Origin: CADEFX01 sp046154585
GTDB taxonomy: Bacteria; Pseudomonadota; Alphaproteobacteria; Rhizobiales; Hyphomicrobiaceae
DNA length: 64,000 bases
Direction: 5' to 3'
Assembly: GCA_046154585.1 (NCBI GenBank)
Contig: JBJXDX010000079.1
Coordinates: forward strand, 1 to 64,000
Made by a program: the position numbers and the translations under genes. Positions 24,541 through 33,461 of the stretch are shown piece after piece. A model generated the notes under the pieces. It worked only from the letters and a program-made list of their open reading frames with translations, searched no databases and was not told the origin of the DNA. Numbering within the stretch: the stretch's first letter is position 1; every line of letters begins with the position of its first letter.

Positions 24541-26361
24541 TCAACCGTCCTCGTTTGCGGCCACCGCCGCTTTCGCCGGCGGCGCGGACGCCGGTGTTCG
24601 CTTCGGCTTCGTGAAAGGCGTAGGCTTCGGCGCGTTCCCATGCATGAGATCGGCGCCCGCCATCAGGCCGCCGGCCAGCTCCAGGGCGTACCGCTCGGCA
24701 TCCCGGCGGCGGATCTCCTGGGAAATTTCGGCGGCCTCATCCTCAGGCACGCCAAGCTGGAGCAAGGCAGCCTCGCCGAACGCCATCGCCGATTCGAACG
24801 TCTCGCGGATCTGGTAGTCGACGTCCATCGCCGCCAGCTTGAGCGCGTGCTCGCGGTCGAAAGACCGCACCAGAAGCTTCACCAGCGGAAATTCGGACTT
24901 CACCAGTTCGACGATTTGGTCGGTCGCCTTTCGGTCCTCGATGCACACGGCGACGGCCACGGCTCTGCCGGCACCTGCGGCATGCAGCAAGTCCAGGCGC
25001 GTTCCGTCGCCATAGTAGATCTTGAAGCCGAAGTCGGCCGCGCTGCGGATCATCTCGGTGTCCCGGTCGATGATCGACACGTCAATGCCGCGCGCCAGCA
25101 GAGACTGGCTCGCCACTTGCCCGAAGCGGCCGAAACCGATGATGAGGACATTTGCCTTGAGGCCATCGGGGACTTCCACCCCATCCAGCGACTGTTCGGC
25201 GGGCGGCAGAAGCCAGCGCAACGCAAATATGGCGAGCGGGGTCAGGGCCATCGAGAGAATGACGGCGGCGGTCAGCATCGCATTGGTGCTGGCATCGAAA
25301 ATCCCACCGCTCGTTGCCGCCGCGTACAACACGAAGGCAAACTCGCCGCCCTGCGCGAACAGCGTCGCCCGATCGAGCCCATCGCGATGTGTGGCGCGAA
25401 ACAGGCGCGCCACGATGTAGATGCCGAGCGCCTTTGCGGCCATGTAGGCGAGCACGCCGGACACGATCAGCGGCCAGGCGCGCGCGATCAGCGCCAGGTC
25501 GAGCGACATGCCGACGCTCAGGAAGAAAAGCCCGAGCAGGATGCCGCGGAATGGTTCGATGTCGGCTTCGAGCTGATGCCGGAATGTCGACTCCGACAGC
25601 AGCACGCCGGCGAGAAAAGCCCCCATGGCCATCGACAAGCCGGTGACCTGCATGGCAAGCGCCGCGCCGAGCACGACGAGCAGGGCGGCGGCCGTCATCA
25701 CCTCCCGGGCTTGCGCGTCGGCTAGGATGCGGAACATCGGATTGAGGAGCCATCGTCCGGCGGCCACCAGCGCGGCGACCGCGCCGACGGCGATCCCGGT
25801 ATCACGCCAGCGCGTGACGGCATCGGCTTCGCTTCCGGGCGCAAGAAACGCGACAAGGGCAAGCAGGGGGACGATGGCCAGATCTTCCAGGAGCAGGATG
25901 GAAACGAAGCGCTGCCCCTCGGGCGTGTTGGTGTCGCCGCGCTCGTTCAGGATCTGCATCACCACCGCGGTCGACGTTAGCGTGAACCCCATCCCCGCGA
26001 CGAAGGCACGGACAGGCGTCAGCCCAAAGGCCATGCCGACGAGGGTCAGCAGGAGCCCGCAGAGCGCCACCTGGGACATGCCCAGGCCGAAAATATCCCG
26101 TCGCAGGCCCCAGAGCCGCGAGGGCTGCATTTCCAGCCCGATGATGAACAAAAACATCACCACGCCCAGTTCGGCGACGTGGAGAATGGCTTGCGGATCC
26201 GAGAACAGGCGCACCCCGAACGGGCCGACAATCACGCCGGCGGCGAGATACCCCAGGACAGACCCGAGCCCGAGCCGTTTGAACAGCGGCACGGCGACGA
26301 CGCCCGCGGCCAGCAAGGCCACGATTCGGAAGAGGTCGCTTCCATGTGCTTCCGCGGCCAT
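24541..26361 (-). CDS. CPA2 family monovalent cation:proton antiporter with RCK domain (Kef-type)
   Basis: The protein of about 606 residues has a Na/H-exchanger membrane domain (about residues 10-380, some 12 helices, with the CPA2 block LEDLAIVPLLAL) and a TrkA-N/RCK domain starting at NVLIIGFGRFGQVASQ. It exchanges K+ (or Na+) for H+ across the inner membrane, typically gated by nucleotide or glutathione adducts. The C-terminus is a Pro/Ala-rich tail. The ATG at 26361 has AGGAG five bases upstream and is preferred to 26406. A small membrane-protein gene follows. Confidence 0.92.
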   Translation of the reverse strand: MAAEAHGSDLFRIVALLAAGVVAVPLFKRLGLGSVLGYLAAGVIVGPFGVRLFSDPQAILHVAELGVVMFLFIIGLEMQPSRLWGLRRDIFGLGMSQVALCGLLLTLVGMAFGLTPVRAFVAGMGFTLTSTAVVMQILNERGDTNTPEGQRFVSILLLEDLAIVPLLALVAFLAPGSEADAVTRWRDTGIAVGAVAALVAAGRWLLNPMFRILADAQAREVMTAAALLVVLGAALAMQVTGLSMAMGAFLAGVLLSESTFRHQLEADIEPFRGILLGLFFLSVGMSLDLALIARAWPLIVSGVLAYMAAKALGIYIVARLFRATHRDGLDRATLFAQGGEFAFVLYAAATSGGIFDASTNAMLTAAVILSMALTPLAIFALRWLLPPAEQSLDGVEVPDGLKANVLIIGFGRFGQVASQSLLARGIDVSIIDRDTEMIRSAADFGFKIYYGDGTRLDLLHAAGAGRAVAVAVCIEDRKATDQIVELVKSEFPLVKLLVRSFDREHALKLAAMDVDYQIRETFESAMAFGEAALLQLGVPEDEAAEISQEIRRRDAERYALELAGGLMAGADLMHGNAPKPTPFTKPKRTPASAPPAKAAVAANEDG

Positions 26362-26731
26362 CCGCTCTCCTGGGTTCGATCCAGCGCCCGCCGGCAGCTC
26401 GGACATCTGCGCGGAAGAACTGTATCCGATCGTCCGATGCCATCAATTGCGCAGCGCGGCGACGCCTGCCAAACCATGCGGTAAATTGCCCCTCTTGCGG
26501 CCGCGAGGCTCGCCTTGTGCGTCAGGCGAAAGGATGCCAAAAGATTCCGCGTCAATACGCCCTGTCACTGGGGAGCGCGGGGCTATTTTAGTATTTTCTG
26601 AAACGGTTCCTGGGCCGCGAGGCTTTGGTGTCTGCCTGTCGGGCGCTCCTCACCGAAAAGGGTATGCAGTCGTGTGCGTGCGGTTGCGCGGACGGTGACC
26701 GTGACTTGCGGCTGATGAGAGGGAGGCTATC
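26362..26731. promoter_or_regulatory. Divergent region between antiporter and petABC
   Basis: The 370-bp spacer is gene-free. It contains an AT-rich patch near 26582-26606 that could hold the petABC promoter, and GAGGGAGG at about 26719-26727 forms the petA ribosome site. No exact -35/-10 pair is claimed. Confidence 0.4.
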
Positions 26732-27304
26732 TTGGCGGCTCACACGGACGATCCGACGCGCCGGGATTTTTTGATGATCAGTGCCGGCTCGTTTGCTGCC
26801 GTAGGTGCTGCAGCGGCGCTGTGGCCGCTCATTCAGCAGATGAACCCTGACGCTTCGACTCAGGCATTGGCTTCGACCGAGGTGGACCTGAAGCCCATTC
26901 AGCAGGGCCAGGCGATCACCGTGATGTGGCGCGGCAAGCCGGTCTTCATCCGCAACCGCACTCCCGACGAGATCAAGAAGGCGGTGGATACCCCGCTTGC
27001 AGACTTGGTCGACGTCAGTGCCCGCAACGAGGCGTTGCCCGAGAAGGCGACCGCGACCGATCTGAATCGGACCAAGAAGGGCAAGGAGAACTGGCTCGTC
27101 ATGGTCGGAATCTGCACCCATCTGGGTTGCATTCCCAAGGGCCAGTCGATCGCCGACTCCAAGGGAGACTACGGCGGCTGGTTCTGCCCCTGCCACGGAT
27201 CGCACTACGATACGGCCGGCCGTATCCGCAAAGGCCCGGCGCCCCGCAATCTGGATGTGCCGCCCTATGAGTTCGTGTCCGACACGACGATCAAGATCGG
27301 CTAA
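26732..27304 (+). CDS. petA: Ubiquinol-cytochrome c reductase Rieske iron-sulfur subunit
   Basis: The 190-residue Rieske protein of the cytochrome bc1 complex accepts the first electron from ubiquinol on the periplasmic side. The N-terminus has a twin-arginine type anchor (TRRDFLMISAGSFAAVGAAA). The [2Fe-2S] ligands are visible in CTHLGC and CPCHGS, with the conserved GPAPRNLDVPPYEF after them. The start is TTG at 26732 with a strong GGGAGG site. It is first in the petA-petB-petC operon, 12 bp before petB. Confidence 0.97.
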   Translation: MAAHTDDPTRRDFLMISAGSFAAVGAAAALWPLIQQMNPDASTQALASTEVDLKPIQQGQAITVMWRGKPVFIRNRTPDEIKKAVDTPLADLVDVSARNEALPEKATATDLNRTKKGKENWLVMVGICTHLGCIPKGQSIADSKGDYGGWFCPCHGSHYDTAGRIRKGPAPRNLDVPPYEFVSDTTIKIG

Positions 27305-27316
27305 GGCTCAAACGAC

Positions 27317-28588
27317 ATGACTCAGCACGAATCGACGTATCGGCCGACGACGCGGGTGGGCCAGTGGCTGGACGAGCGCCTGCCGGCCGCGCGCCTGATG
27401 CACTCGTCATTTGTCGACTATCCGACGCCCCGCAATCTCAACTACTTGTGGACCTTCGGTGGCATCCTGTCGTTCTGTCTCGCGGTGCAGATCGTCACCG
27501 GCATCGTCCTCGCCATGCACTATGTGCCGAGCGACAAGCTGGCGTTCGATTCCGTCGAGCACATTCGCCGCAACGTCAACTTCGGCTGGCTGATCCGGAA
27601 CGTGCACGCGGTCGGCGCGTCGATGTTCTTTATCGCCGTCTACATCCACATCGCGCGCGGCCTCTACTACGGCTCCTACAAGGCGCCGCGCGAGGTCCTC
27701 TGGATCCTCGGCGTGATCATCTATCTGCTCATGATGGCCACGGGCTTCATGGGCTACACCCTGCCCTGGGGCCAGATGAGCTTCTGGGGCGCCACGGTCA
27801 TCACCAACCTGTTCTCGGCCATTCCCTTTGTCGGTGAGGCCATCGTGAAGTGGCTGTGGGGCGGCTATGCCGTGTCGGGGCCGACACTGAATCGCTTCTT
27901 CTCGCTGCACTACCTGTTGCCGTTCGTGATCGCAGGCGTTGTTGTCCTGCACATCTGGGCGCTGCATGTGGTCGGCCAGAACAATCCGACCGGCATCGAG
28001 GTCAAGACCAAGTCCGACACCGTGCCGATGACGCCTTATGCCACGATGAAGGACTTCGTCGGCCTGAGCGTGTTCGTCCTCTTCTTCTCCTGGTTCGTGT
28101 TCTTTGCGCCCGACTATCTGGGACACGCCGACAACTATATTGAAGCCAATCCGCTTTCGACGCCGCCCCATATCGTGCCTGAGTGGTACTATCTGCCGTT
28201 CTACGCGATCCTGCGCGCGATCCCGAGCAAGCTTGGCGGCGTGGTCGCCATGTTTTCGGCGATCCTGATCCTGGCCTTCGTTCCGTGGCTCGATACCTCC
28301 CGGGTCAAGTCAACGAAGTACCGCCCGATCTACAAGTACTTCTTCTGGTTCTTCATCTTCTCGACCGTGGCGCTCGGCTACCTCGGCGCGAAGCCTCCCG
28401 AGGGCGCCTATGTCTACTGGGCAAGGTTCTTCACGGCCTACTACTTCCTTCACTTCCTCGTCGTGATGCCGATCGTCGGCGTCTTGGAGACCCCGCGCGC
28501 CATGCCGCGCTCCATCTCCGAGGCGGTTCTCGGCAAGGGCTCCGGGGGGACACCCCACGGCGCCGCGGCAGCACCAGAGAGGCGCTAG
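27317..28588 (+). CDS. petB: Ubiquinol-cytochrome c reductase cytochrome b
   Basis: The 423-residue membrane subunit carries the two b haems and both quinone sites. The haem-ligating His pairs lie in VHAVGASMFFIAVYIHIARG and in LHYLLPFVIAGVVVLHIWALH. The Qo-site PEWY motif appears as IVPEWYYLPFYA. About eight transmembrane helices are predicted. Its TAG stop at 28586-28588 lies inside a 32-base stretch almost identical to an intergenic repeat near recO, and petC starts 4 bases later. Confidence 0.97.
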   Translation: MTQHESTYRPTTRVGQWLDERLPAARLMHSSFVDYPTPRNLNYLWTFGGILSFCLAVQIVTGIVLAMHYVPSDKLAFDSVEHIRRNVNFGWLIRNVHAVGASMFFIAVYIHIARGLYYGSYKAPREVLWILGVIIYLLMMATGFMGYTLPWGQMSFWGATVITNLFSAIPFVGEAIVKWLWGGYAVSGPTLNRFFSLHYLLPFVIAGVVVLHIWALHVVGQNNPTGIEVKTKSDTVPMTPYATMKDFVGLSVFVLFFSWFVFFAPDYLGHADNYIEANPLSTPPHIVPEWYYLPFYAILRAIPSKLGGVVAMFSAILILAFVPWLDTSRVKSTKYRPIYKYFFWFFIFSTVALGYLGAKPPEGAYVYWARFFTAYYFLHFLVVMPIVGVLETPRAMPRSISEAVLGKGSGGTPHGAAAAPERR

Positions 28589-28613
28589 TGTGATGATCGA
28601 AAAATTCGCCGGC
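28582..28613 (+). repeat. Repeat arm spanning the petB stop and petC start
   Basis: This 32-base stretch matches 62983-63014 at 31 of 32 positions; the single difference is A at 28601 against G at 63002. At 62983 it is the left arm of an intergenic palindrome. Here it contains the petB TAG stop, the petC ATG and the codons for MIEKFAG. The matching right arm is absent. Confidence 0.85.
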
Positions 28614-29456
28614 CCCCGTGCCAAAGGCCTGATCGGTGGTGCACTCGTGTTTGCCTTGGGCGCAAGCATGGCCTTCGCGGCCGGAGAAACGATCCACATC
28701 GATCGTCAATCCTGGAGCTTCGCGGGGGTGCGTGGGCACTTCGACGAGGCGCAGCTGCAGCGCGGCTTCCAGGTCTACAAGGAAGTCTGCGCGACCTGCC
28801 ACGGCTTGAAGCGGATCAGCTTCCGCAACTTGGCCGAGCCTGGCGGGCCTGAATTTTCGGCCGAGGGCGTGAAGGGCTTGGCAGAAAGTTATCGTGTCGA
28901 GGACGGTCCGAACGACCAGGGCAAGATGTTTCAGCGGCCGGGACGTCCGTCAGACGCCATTCCGAGTCCCTATAAGAACGAGCAGGAAGCGCGGGCGGTC
29001 CAGAATGGCGCGTATCCGCCCGACCTGTCGCTTATCATCAAGGCGCGTTCGGCGGGCGAGAACACGTCGGTGTTCGCGACGGTCGGGTCGATGCTGCGCG
29101 ATATCCCCAGCGGCTATCAGGAGGGCGGCGCGGACTATGTCTATGCCCTGCTCACCGGCTACGCCAACCCGCCGGCCGATATGACGCTTGCTCAGGGCAT
29201 GACCTACAACCGGGCTTTCCCCGGCCACCAGATTGCGATGGTGCCGCCGCTGCAGCCGGGACAGGTCAAGTACGAGGACGGTACGCAGGCAACGGTCGAG
29301 CAGTACGCCAAGGACGTGACGGCATTTCTCGCCTGGGCGGGCGATCCCAAGCTCGAGGAGAGGAAGCGCATGGGCGTCCTCGTGTTGCTGTACCTGCTGG
29401 TCACTGCCGTGCTGGTCTACGCCGCCAAGCGCCGGCTCTGGGCCAAGGTGCACTGA
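28593..29456 (+). CDS. petC: Ubiquinol-cytochrome c reductase cytochrome c1
   Basis: The 287-residue cytochrome c1 passes electrons from the Rieske centre to a soluble or membrane cytochrome c. A signal peptide (about residues 1-29) ends at MAFAAG. The haem attachment motif CATCHG follows near residue 67, and the axial Met is probably in HQIAMVPPL. A C-terminal anchor helix (MGVLVLLYLLVTAVLVYAA) ends the protein. ATG at 28593 was chosen over GTG at 28590; GAGAGG lies about ten bases upstream. The first seven codons come from the repeat described at 28582. A terminator follows. Confidence 0.96.
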   Translation: MIEKFAGPRAKGLIGGALVFALGASMAFAAGETIHIDRQSWSFAGVRGHFDEAQLQRGFQVYKEVCATCHGLKRISFRNLAEPGGPEFSAEGVKGLAESYRVEDGPNDQGKMFQRPGRPSDAIPSPYKNEQEARAVQNGAYPPDLSLIIKARSAGENTSVFATVGSMLRDIPSGYQEGGADYVYALLTGYANPPADMTLAQGMTYNRAFPGHQIAMVPPLQPGQVKYEDGTQATVEQYAKDVTAFLAWAGDPKLEERKRMGVLVLLYLLVTAVLVYAAKRRLWAKVH

Positions 29457-29487
29457 TCGTCGAGACTAATGAACGCGCCGACCGTGA

Positions 29488-29511
29488 GGGCCTCCCTGGT
29501 GAGGCCCTTTT
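29488..29511 (+). terminator. Intrinsic terminator of petABC
   Basis: A perfect 7-bp stem GGGCCTC/GAGGCCC (29488-29494/29501-29507) with a 6-base loop is followed directly by TTTT, 31 bases after the petC stop. It separates the bc1 operon from mtnP. Confidence 0.88.
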
Positions 29512-29547
29512 CGTTTATGGGTGATGCTTCATGTGTTGGAGGCCAGG

Positions 29548-30429
29548 ATGACGCGGTCGGTCTTGGGAATCCTGGGCGGGAGCGGCCTGTACGATCTGCC
29601 CGCGTTCGAGAACCCGCGCTGGGAGCGGATCGCCAGTCCCTGGGGTGAAGCGTCGGACGCCGTGCTGTTTGCCGACGTCGAAGGGTTGCCGGTCCGCTTT
29701 CTGCCGCGGCACGGGCGCGGCCACCGCTATTCGCCGTCCACCATCAACTACCGCGCCAACATCGACGTGCTGAAACGCGCTGGCGTCACCGATCTCGTGT
29801 CCGTCTCGGCGTGCGGATCGTTGCGCGAGAAATATCCCCCCGGCCATTTCGTGCTTGTTGATCAGTTCATCGACCGCACGTTCGCGCGCGAGAAAAGCTT
29901 CTTCGGCACGGGCTGCGTTGCGCACGTCTCCCTCGCCGATCCGGTGAGTCCGCTTCTCGTCGATGCCATCGAAGCGGCCGCGCGCCAGGAAGGGCTGCCG
30001 ATGTCTCGCGGCGGGACCTACCTCGTCATGGAGGGCCCCCAGTTCTCCACGCGCGCGGAGTCCAACCTCTACCGGTCGTGGGGCTGCGACGTCATCGGCA
30101 TGACGAACATGCCGGAAGCCAAGCTGGCCCGCGAGGCGGAGATCTGCTACGCCACCGTTGCCATGGTGACGGACTACGACTGCTGGCACGACGAGCACGC
30201 GCACGTCGATGTCGCTTCGGTCATCCGCGTGCTGCACGAGAACGTCGCCAAGGCGCAGCGTCTCATCGCCCGCCTGGCCGCGGACTTCCCGCGCGATCAT
30301 CCCGCCTGCCCGATCGGATCGGACCGTGCGCTCGACGTGGCGCTGATCACCGCGCCGGATGCGCGCGACCCCGCGCTGGTCAGGAAGCTCAGTGCCGTGG
30401 CCGGCCGCGTGCTCTCGGCCGGCACTTGA
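29548..30429 (+). CDS. mtnP: S-methyl-5'-thioadenosine phosphorylase
   Basis: The 293-residue enzyme splits methylthioadenosine with phosphate into adenine and methylthioribose-1-phosphate. Diagnostic blocks are ILGGSGLYDL, PRHGRGHRYSP, SVSACGSL, MEGPQFSTRAES and MTNMPEAKLAREAEI, the last being typical of MTA phosphorylase rather than purine nucleoside phosphorylase. The ATG at 29548 has GGAGG six bases upstream; the frame opens at 29521. It belongs with apt and mtnA downstream: Apt salvages the adenine and MtnA isomerises the sugar phosphate. Confidence 0.95.
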   Translation: MTRSVLGILGGSGLYDLPAFENPRWERIASPWGEASDAVLFADVEGLPVRFLPRHGRGHRYSPSTINYRANIDVLKRAGVTDLVSVSACGSLREKYPPGHFVLVDQFIDRTFAREKSFFGTGCVAHVSLADPVSPLLVDAIEAAARQEGLPMSRGGTYLVMEGPQFSTRAESNLYRSWGCDVIGMTNMPEAKLAREAEICYATVAMVTDYDCWHDEHAHVDVASVIRVLHENVAKAQRLIARLAADFPRDHPACPIGSDRALDVALITAPDARDPALVRKLSAVAGRVLSAGT

Positions 30430-30442
30430 TCGGGCGCGCTGG

Positions 30443-30814
30443 CTACTTCGGAAAGTGGATGAAGATCTGCATCCTTGGGAGTTGCGGAAAGAAGGTCGCC
30501 AGCGCCTGCCCGCCCAGCCAGAGCAGGACGGCGAGAATCAGGATCGCCGGAATCGCTGCGAACACGACCTTGATGCAGAACGTCATCAGCCGCAGAAAGC
30601 TCATCTGCAGCCGGTCGTCCGCAATTGGCTGGTTGATGAGCCGGTTGGGCGGGTCACGGCGCAAAAAGGCGGGCTCGATGATCATGGCTTCGCGCTGATC
30701 CACCTCGCGCTCGCGCGCCTCCCGCTCACGGGCCTCGCGTTCACGCGCCTCGCGCTCCCGGCGAAAGGTGCGCGGCAGATCGTCGTCGATCGTCGCAAAC
30801 TGGGGTTCAGGCAT
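30443..30814 (-). CDS. Small membrane-anchored protein with charged REREA repeats
   Basis: The 123-residue protein starts MPEPQFATIDDDLPRTF, with AGGAG about ten bases before the ATG at 30814. Residues 19-38 are four tandem five-residue units of REREA type, likely a charged helix or coiled coil. A hydrophobic segment (FCIKVVFAAIPAILILAVLLWLG) follows near residue 85 and makes this a membrane protein with a short tail. The family is not recognised. It is convergent with mtnP and its stop lies 13 bp from the mtnP stop. Confidence 0.7.
   Translation of the reverse strand: MPEPQFATIDDDLPRTFRREREAREREAREREAREREVDQREAMIIEPAFLRRDPPNRLINQPIADDRLQMSFLRLMTFCIKVVFAAIPAILILAVLLWLGGQALATFFPQLPRMQIFIHFPK
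30701..30760 (-). repeat. 15-bp tandem repeat, about four copies, inside a CDS
   Basis: Four consecutive 15-bp units encode REREA, REREA, REREA and REREV in the protein at 30443-30814. The copies differ at some third positions. Copy number could vary by slippage without shifting frame. Confidence 0.75.
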
Positions 30815-31098
30815 CTTGGCCGCACTCCTCCTGAAAGCGGTCCGCCCTCGGCCCTGGCGGCCAACGGGCGTGGTCGCAGTCCAACCACTTCCCCCAGCAT
30901 CTCGGTGTCGTGATCCCACACAGGCAGCCAGTCTGCCGCAGCAATTTGGCCGGATTGGGAACGCCACTTCGGCCGGTCCGGCTTAAGAAAGGTCAGGTCG
31001 GGGATAGAGGTTTCACGCGCAACATTTTCAAGGCGTTGCATGTGATGGCGCTTTCAATCACTGTCATACGTGTTGTTGACCGGCGGCTGGGACGTCCG

Positions 31099-31629
31099 AT
31101 GCACGATCTGAAGAAGCTGATCCGCACCATTCCCGACTACCCCAAGCCCGGCATCATGTTCCGGGATGTCACCACGCTGCTCGGCGATGCGCAGGGCTTC
31201 AAGGCCGCTATCGCCCGCATGGCCGAGCCCTACCGGGTCGAACCCGTCGATGCCGTGGCCGGGATCGAGGCGCGCGGCTTCATCCTCGGCGGTGCCATCG
31301 CCGACCGGCTCGGATGCGCCTTCATCCCCATGCGCAAAAAGGGCCGGTTGCCCTGGAAGACCATCGGCCAGGAGTACGTGCTTGAGTACGGCGTCGATGC
31401 CATCGAGATTCACGAGGATGCCATCGACCCGGGCGAACGGATTCTCATCGTCGACGATCTGATCGCCACGGGCGGCACGGCGGAAGCGGCTGTGAAACTC
31501 GCCCGCCGCTTGGGCGGACAGGTCATCGGTGCCGCGTTCATTATCGATCTGCCCGATCTTGACGGCCGCAAGAGGATCGAAGCGATGGGCGTCAACTGCC
31601 ACGCCCTGATGGAGTTCGCAGGCCACTAG
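31099..31629 (+). CDS. apt: Adenine phosphoribosyltransferase
   Basis: The 176-residue enzyme salvages adenine with PRPP to AMP. Key features are LIRTIPDYPKPGIMFRDVTT at the start, GIEARGFILGG and the PRPP-binding loop ILIVDDLIATGGTA. The Met at 31099 gives the standard length; the frame is open to 30910 and the ribosome site is weak, so the start is fairly but not fully certain. It sits between mtnP and mtnA, which fits recycling of the adenine released from methylthioadenosine. Confidence 0.95.
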   Translation: MHDLKKLIRTIPDYPKPGIMFRDVTTLLGDAQGFKAAIARMAEPYRVEPVDAVAGIEARGFILGGAIADRLGCAFIPMRKKGRLPWKTIGQEYVLEYGVDAIEIHEDAIDPGERILIVDDLIATGGTAEAAVKLARRLGGQVIGAAFIIDLPDLDGRKRIEAMGVNCHALMEFAGH

Positions 31630-31636
31630 GCATCGC

Positions 31637-32743
31637 ATGAAAGTCAACGGTCGGCACTATCAGGCGATCTGGCTGGCTGACGACGGCTGGTCCGTCGAGG
31701 TCATTGATCAGACGCGGCTGCCCCACGTCTTCACAACAGCGCGCCTGTCGACGCTGCCGGACGCCGCCCGCGCCATACGAACCATGCAGGTGCGCGGCGC
31801 GCCTTTGATTGGCGTGACAGCCGCCTACGGTCTCTGCCTCGCCTTACGCAGCGACGCTTCAGACGGGGGCCTGGATCAAGCCATCGCATGTCTCGCGAGT
31901 CAGCGGCCAACGGCCGTGAATCTGCGCTGGGCGCTCGAAGAGATGCGCCGCGCAGTGCTGAATCTGCCTCGCGTTTCGCGTGTTGCTGCAGCCTATGCGC
32001 GCGCGGCCCGAATGGCGCAAGAGGACACGGTTGCCAATCGCTCGATCGGCGAGCACGGCTCGCGCCTGCTAGAGGACCTGTACGCACGGAAGAAGTCGAG
32101 TGCGCGCCTCAACGTCCTTACGCACTGCAATGCCGGCTGGCTCGCCACGGTCGATTGGGGCACTGCCACGGCGCCGATATACTGTGCGCACGACAAGGGG
32201 CTGCCGCTCCACGTTTGGGTCGACGAGACACGGCCCCGTAACCAGGGCACCGCGCTTACGGCCTTCGAGCTCGGTGCGCACGGCGTTCCACACACCATCA
32301 TTGCCGACAATGCCGGCGGCCATCTAATGCAGCGAGGCGAGGTCGATATCGTGATCGTCGGCGCCGATCGCGTCACTGCCAACGGTGACGCGGCCAACAA
32401 GATTGGCACCTATCTGAAAGCGCTGGCGGCCCGTGACACGAACGTGCCGTTCTACGTTGCCATGCCGTACTCCACCATCGACTGGTCGATCGAGAGCGGA
32501 GAGAATATCCCGATCGAGGAGCGCTCCCCTGAAGAAGTTCTGAGCATGACGGGCCGCACTGCGGGCGGCGAGATCATTGCTGTTCAAATCGCACCGAGCG
32601 GTTCTCCGGCCGCCAATCCGGCCTTTGATATCACGCCGTCCCGGCTGATCACCGGCTTGATCACCGAGCGCGGCATCACCCCAGCATGTGGCAGCGGACT
32701 GCTATCGCTTTATCCGGAGCGCCAGACAACTGGAATGACTTGA
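31637..32743 (+). CDS. mtnA: S-methyl-5-thioribose-1-phosphate isomerase
   Basis: The 368-residue enzyme isomerises methylthioribose-1-phosphate to methylthioribulose-1-phosphate. Family motifs include MQVRGAPLIGVTAAYG, THCNAGWLATVDWGTA with the catalytic Cys, and VGADRVTANGDAANKIGTY with the catalytic Asp. It lies 7 bp after apt. No classical mtnB, mtnC or mtnD gene is seen in the window, but a class II aldolase gene lies 2.7 kb downstream, suggesting the DHAP-shunt route. Confidence 0.95.
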   Translation: MKVNGRHYQAIWLADDGWSVEVIDQTRLPHVFTTARLSTLPDAARAIRTMQVRGAPLIGVTAAYGLCLALRSDASDGGLDQAIACLASQRPTAVNLRWALEEMRRAVLNLPRVSRVAAAYARAARMAQEDTVANRSIGEHGSRLLEDLYARKKSSARLNVLTHCNAGWLATVDWGTATAPIYCAHDKGLPLHVWVDETRPRNQGTALTAFELGAHGVPHTIIADNAGGHLMQRGEVDIVIVGADRVTANGDAANKIGTYLKALAARDTNVPFYVAMPYSTIDWSIESGENIPIEERSPEEVLSMTGRTAGGEIIAVQIAPSGSPAANPAFDITPSRLITGLITERGITPACGSGLLSLYPERQTTGMT

Positions 32744-32804
32744 ACCAAACGGCATCCGTGCGGTTTAAATAAGGGCGACCCTCTGCCGCGAAGGAGGTCA
32801 GGCT

Positions 32805-33428
32805 ATGATTCACGCCCACTCCGTTCTCGTCATCGTCGATGTCCAGAATGATTTTATTCCGGGCGGTGCACTCGCTGTCCCCGATGGCCATAACATCATC
32901 CCCTCGGTCAATCGGCTGTCGCGGCGCTTCGACAACGTCGTACTCACCCAGGACTGGCATCCCGCTGGCCACATCTCGTTTGCCTCCAGCCATGCCGGCC
33001 GCGTGCCGTTCGAGACCATCGATCTCGAGTATGGCCCGCAGGTGTTGTGGCCGGATCACTGCGTCCAAGGCACCAATGGCGCCGCCCTGCACGCGGCCCT
33101 CGACGTCCCGCATGCGCAGATGGTCATCCGCAAGGGATACCGGACCGGTGTCGACAGCTACTCGGGCTTCCTCGAGGCGGATCGCAAAACCGCGACCGGA
33201 CTAGCCGGCTATCTGCGCGACCGCGGCCTGCAACACTGCTTCATCGTCGGGCTCGCGACTGATTTCTGCGTTGCCTGGACCGCCCTTGACGCGCGCCACC
33301 TGGGTTTTGAAGCGACTGTCATCGAGGATGCCTGCCGTGGCATCGATACGGGCGGCAGCCTCGAGCGGGCCTGGAACGACATGCAGGCTGCCGGTGTCAC
33401 ACGCATGCGCCTCGGTTATGATGCATAG
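32805..33428 (+). CDS. pncA: Nicotinamidase
   Basis: The 207-residue enzyme deamidates nicotinamide to nicotinate for NAD recycling. The catalytic triad is visible: Asp in IVDVQNDFIPGG, Lys in VIRKGY and Cys in GLATDFCVAWT. Metal ligands appear in DWHPAGHISF. An AAGGAGG ribosome site precedes the ATG. Length and motifs match PncA closely. Confidence 0.95.
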   Translation: MIHAHSVLVIVDVQNDFIPGGALAVPDGHNIIPSVNRLSRRFDNVVLTQDWHPAGHISFASSHAGRVPFETIDLEYGPQVLWPDHCVQGTNGAALHAALDVPHAQMVIRKGYRTGVDSYSGFLEADRKTATGLAGYLRDRGLQHCFIVGLATDFCVAWTALDARHLGFEATVIEDACRGIDTGGSLERAWNDMQAAGVTRMRLGYDA

Positions 33429-33461
33429 TGGCGTTGTGAGTTCGAAAAGGAGACACATCTT

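Noticed and set aside
24640..25725. 361-residue plus-strand frame inside the Kef-type antiporter gene
   Set aside because: Antisense shadow with no hydrophobic pattern or domain; the antiporter frame has clear membrane helices and RCK motif.
30701..30760. Short tandem units considered as a CRISPR-like array
   Set aside because: Units are contiguous 15-mers in a coding frame without spacers. No repeat-spacer pattern was found anywhere in the window.
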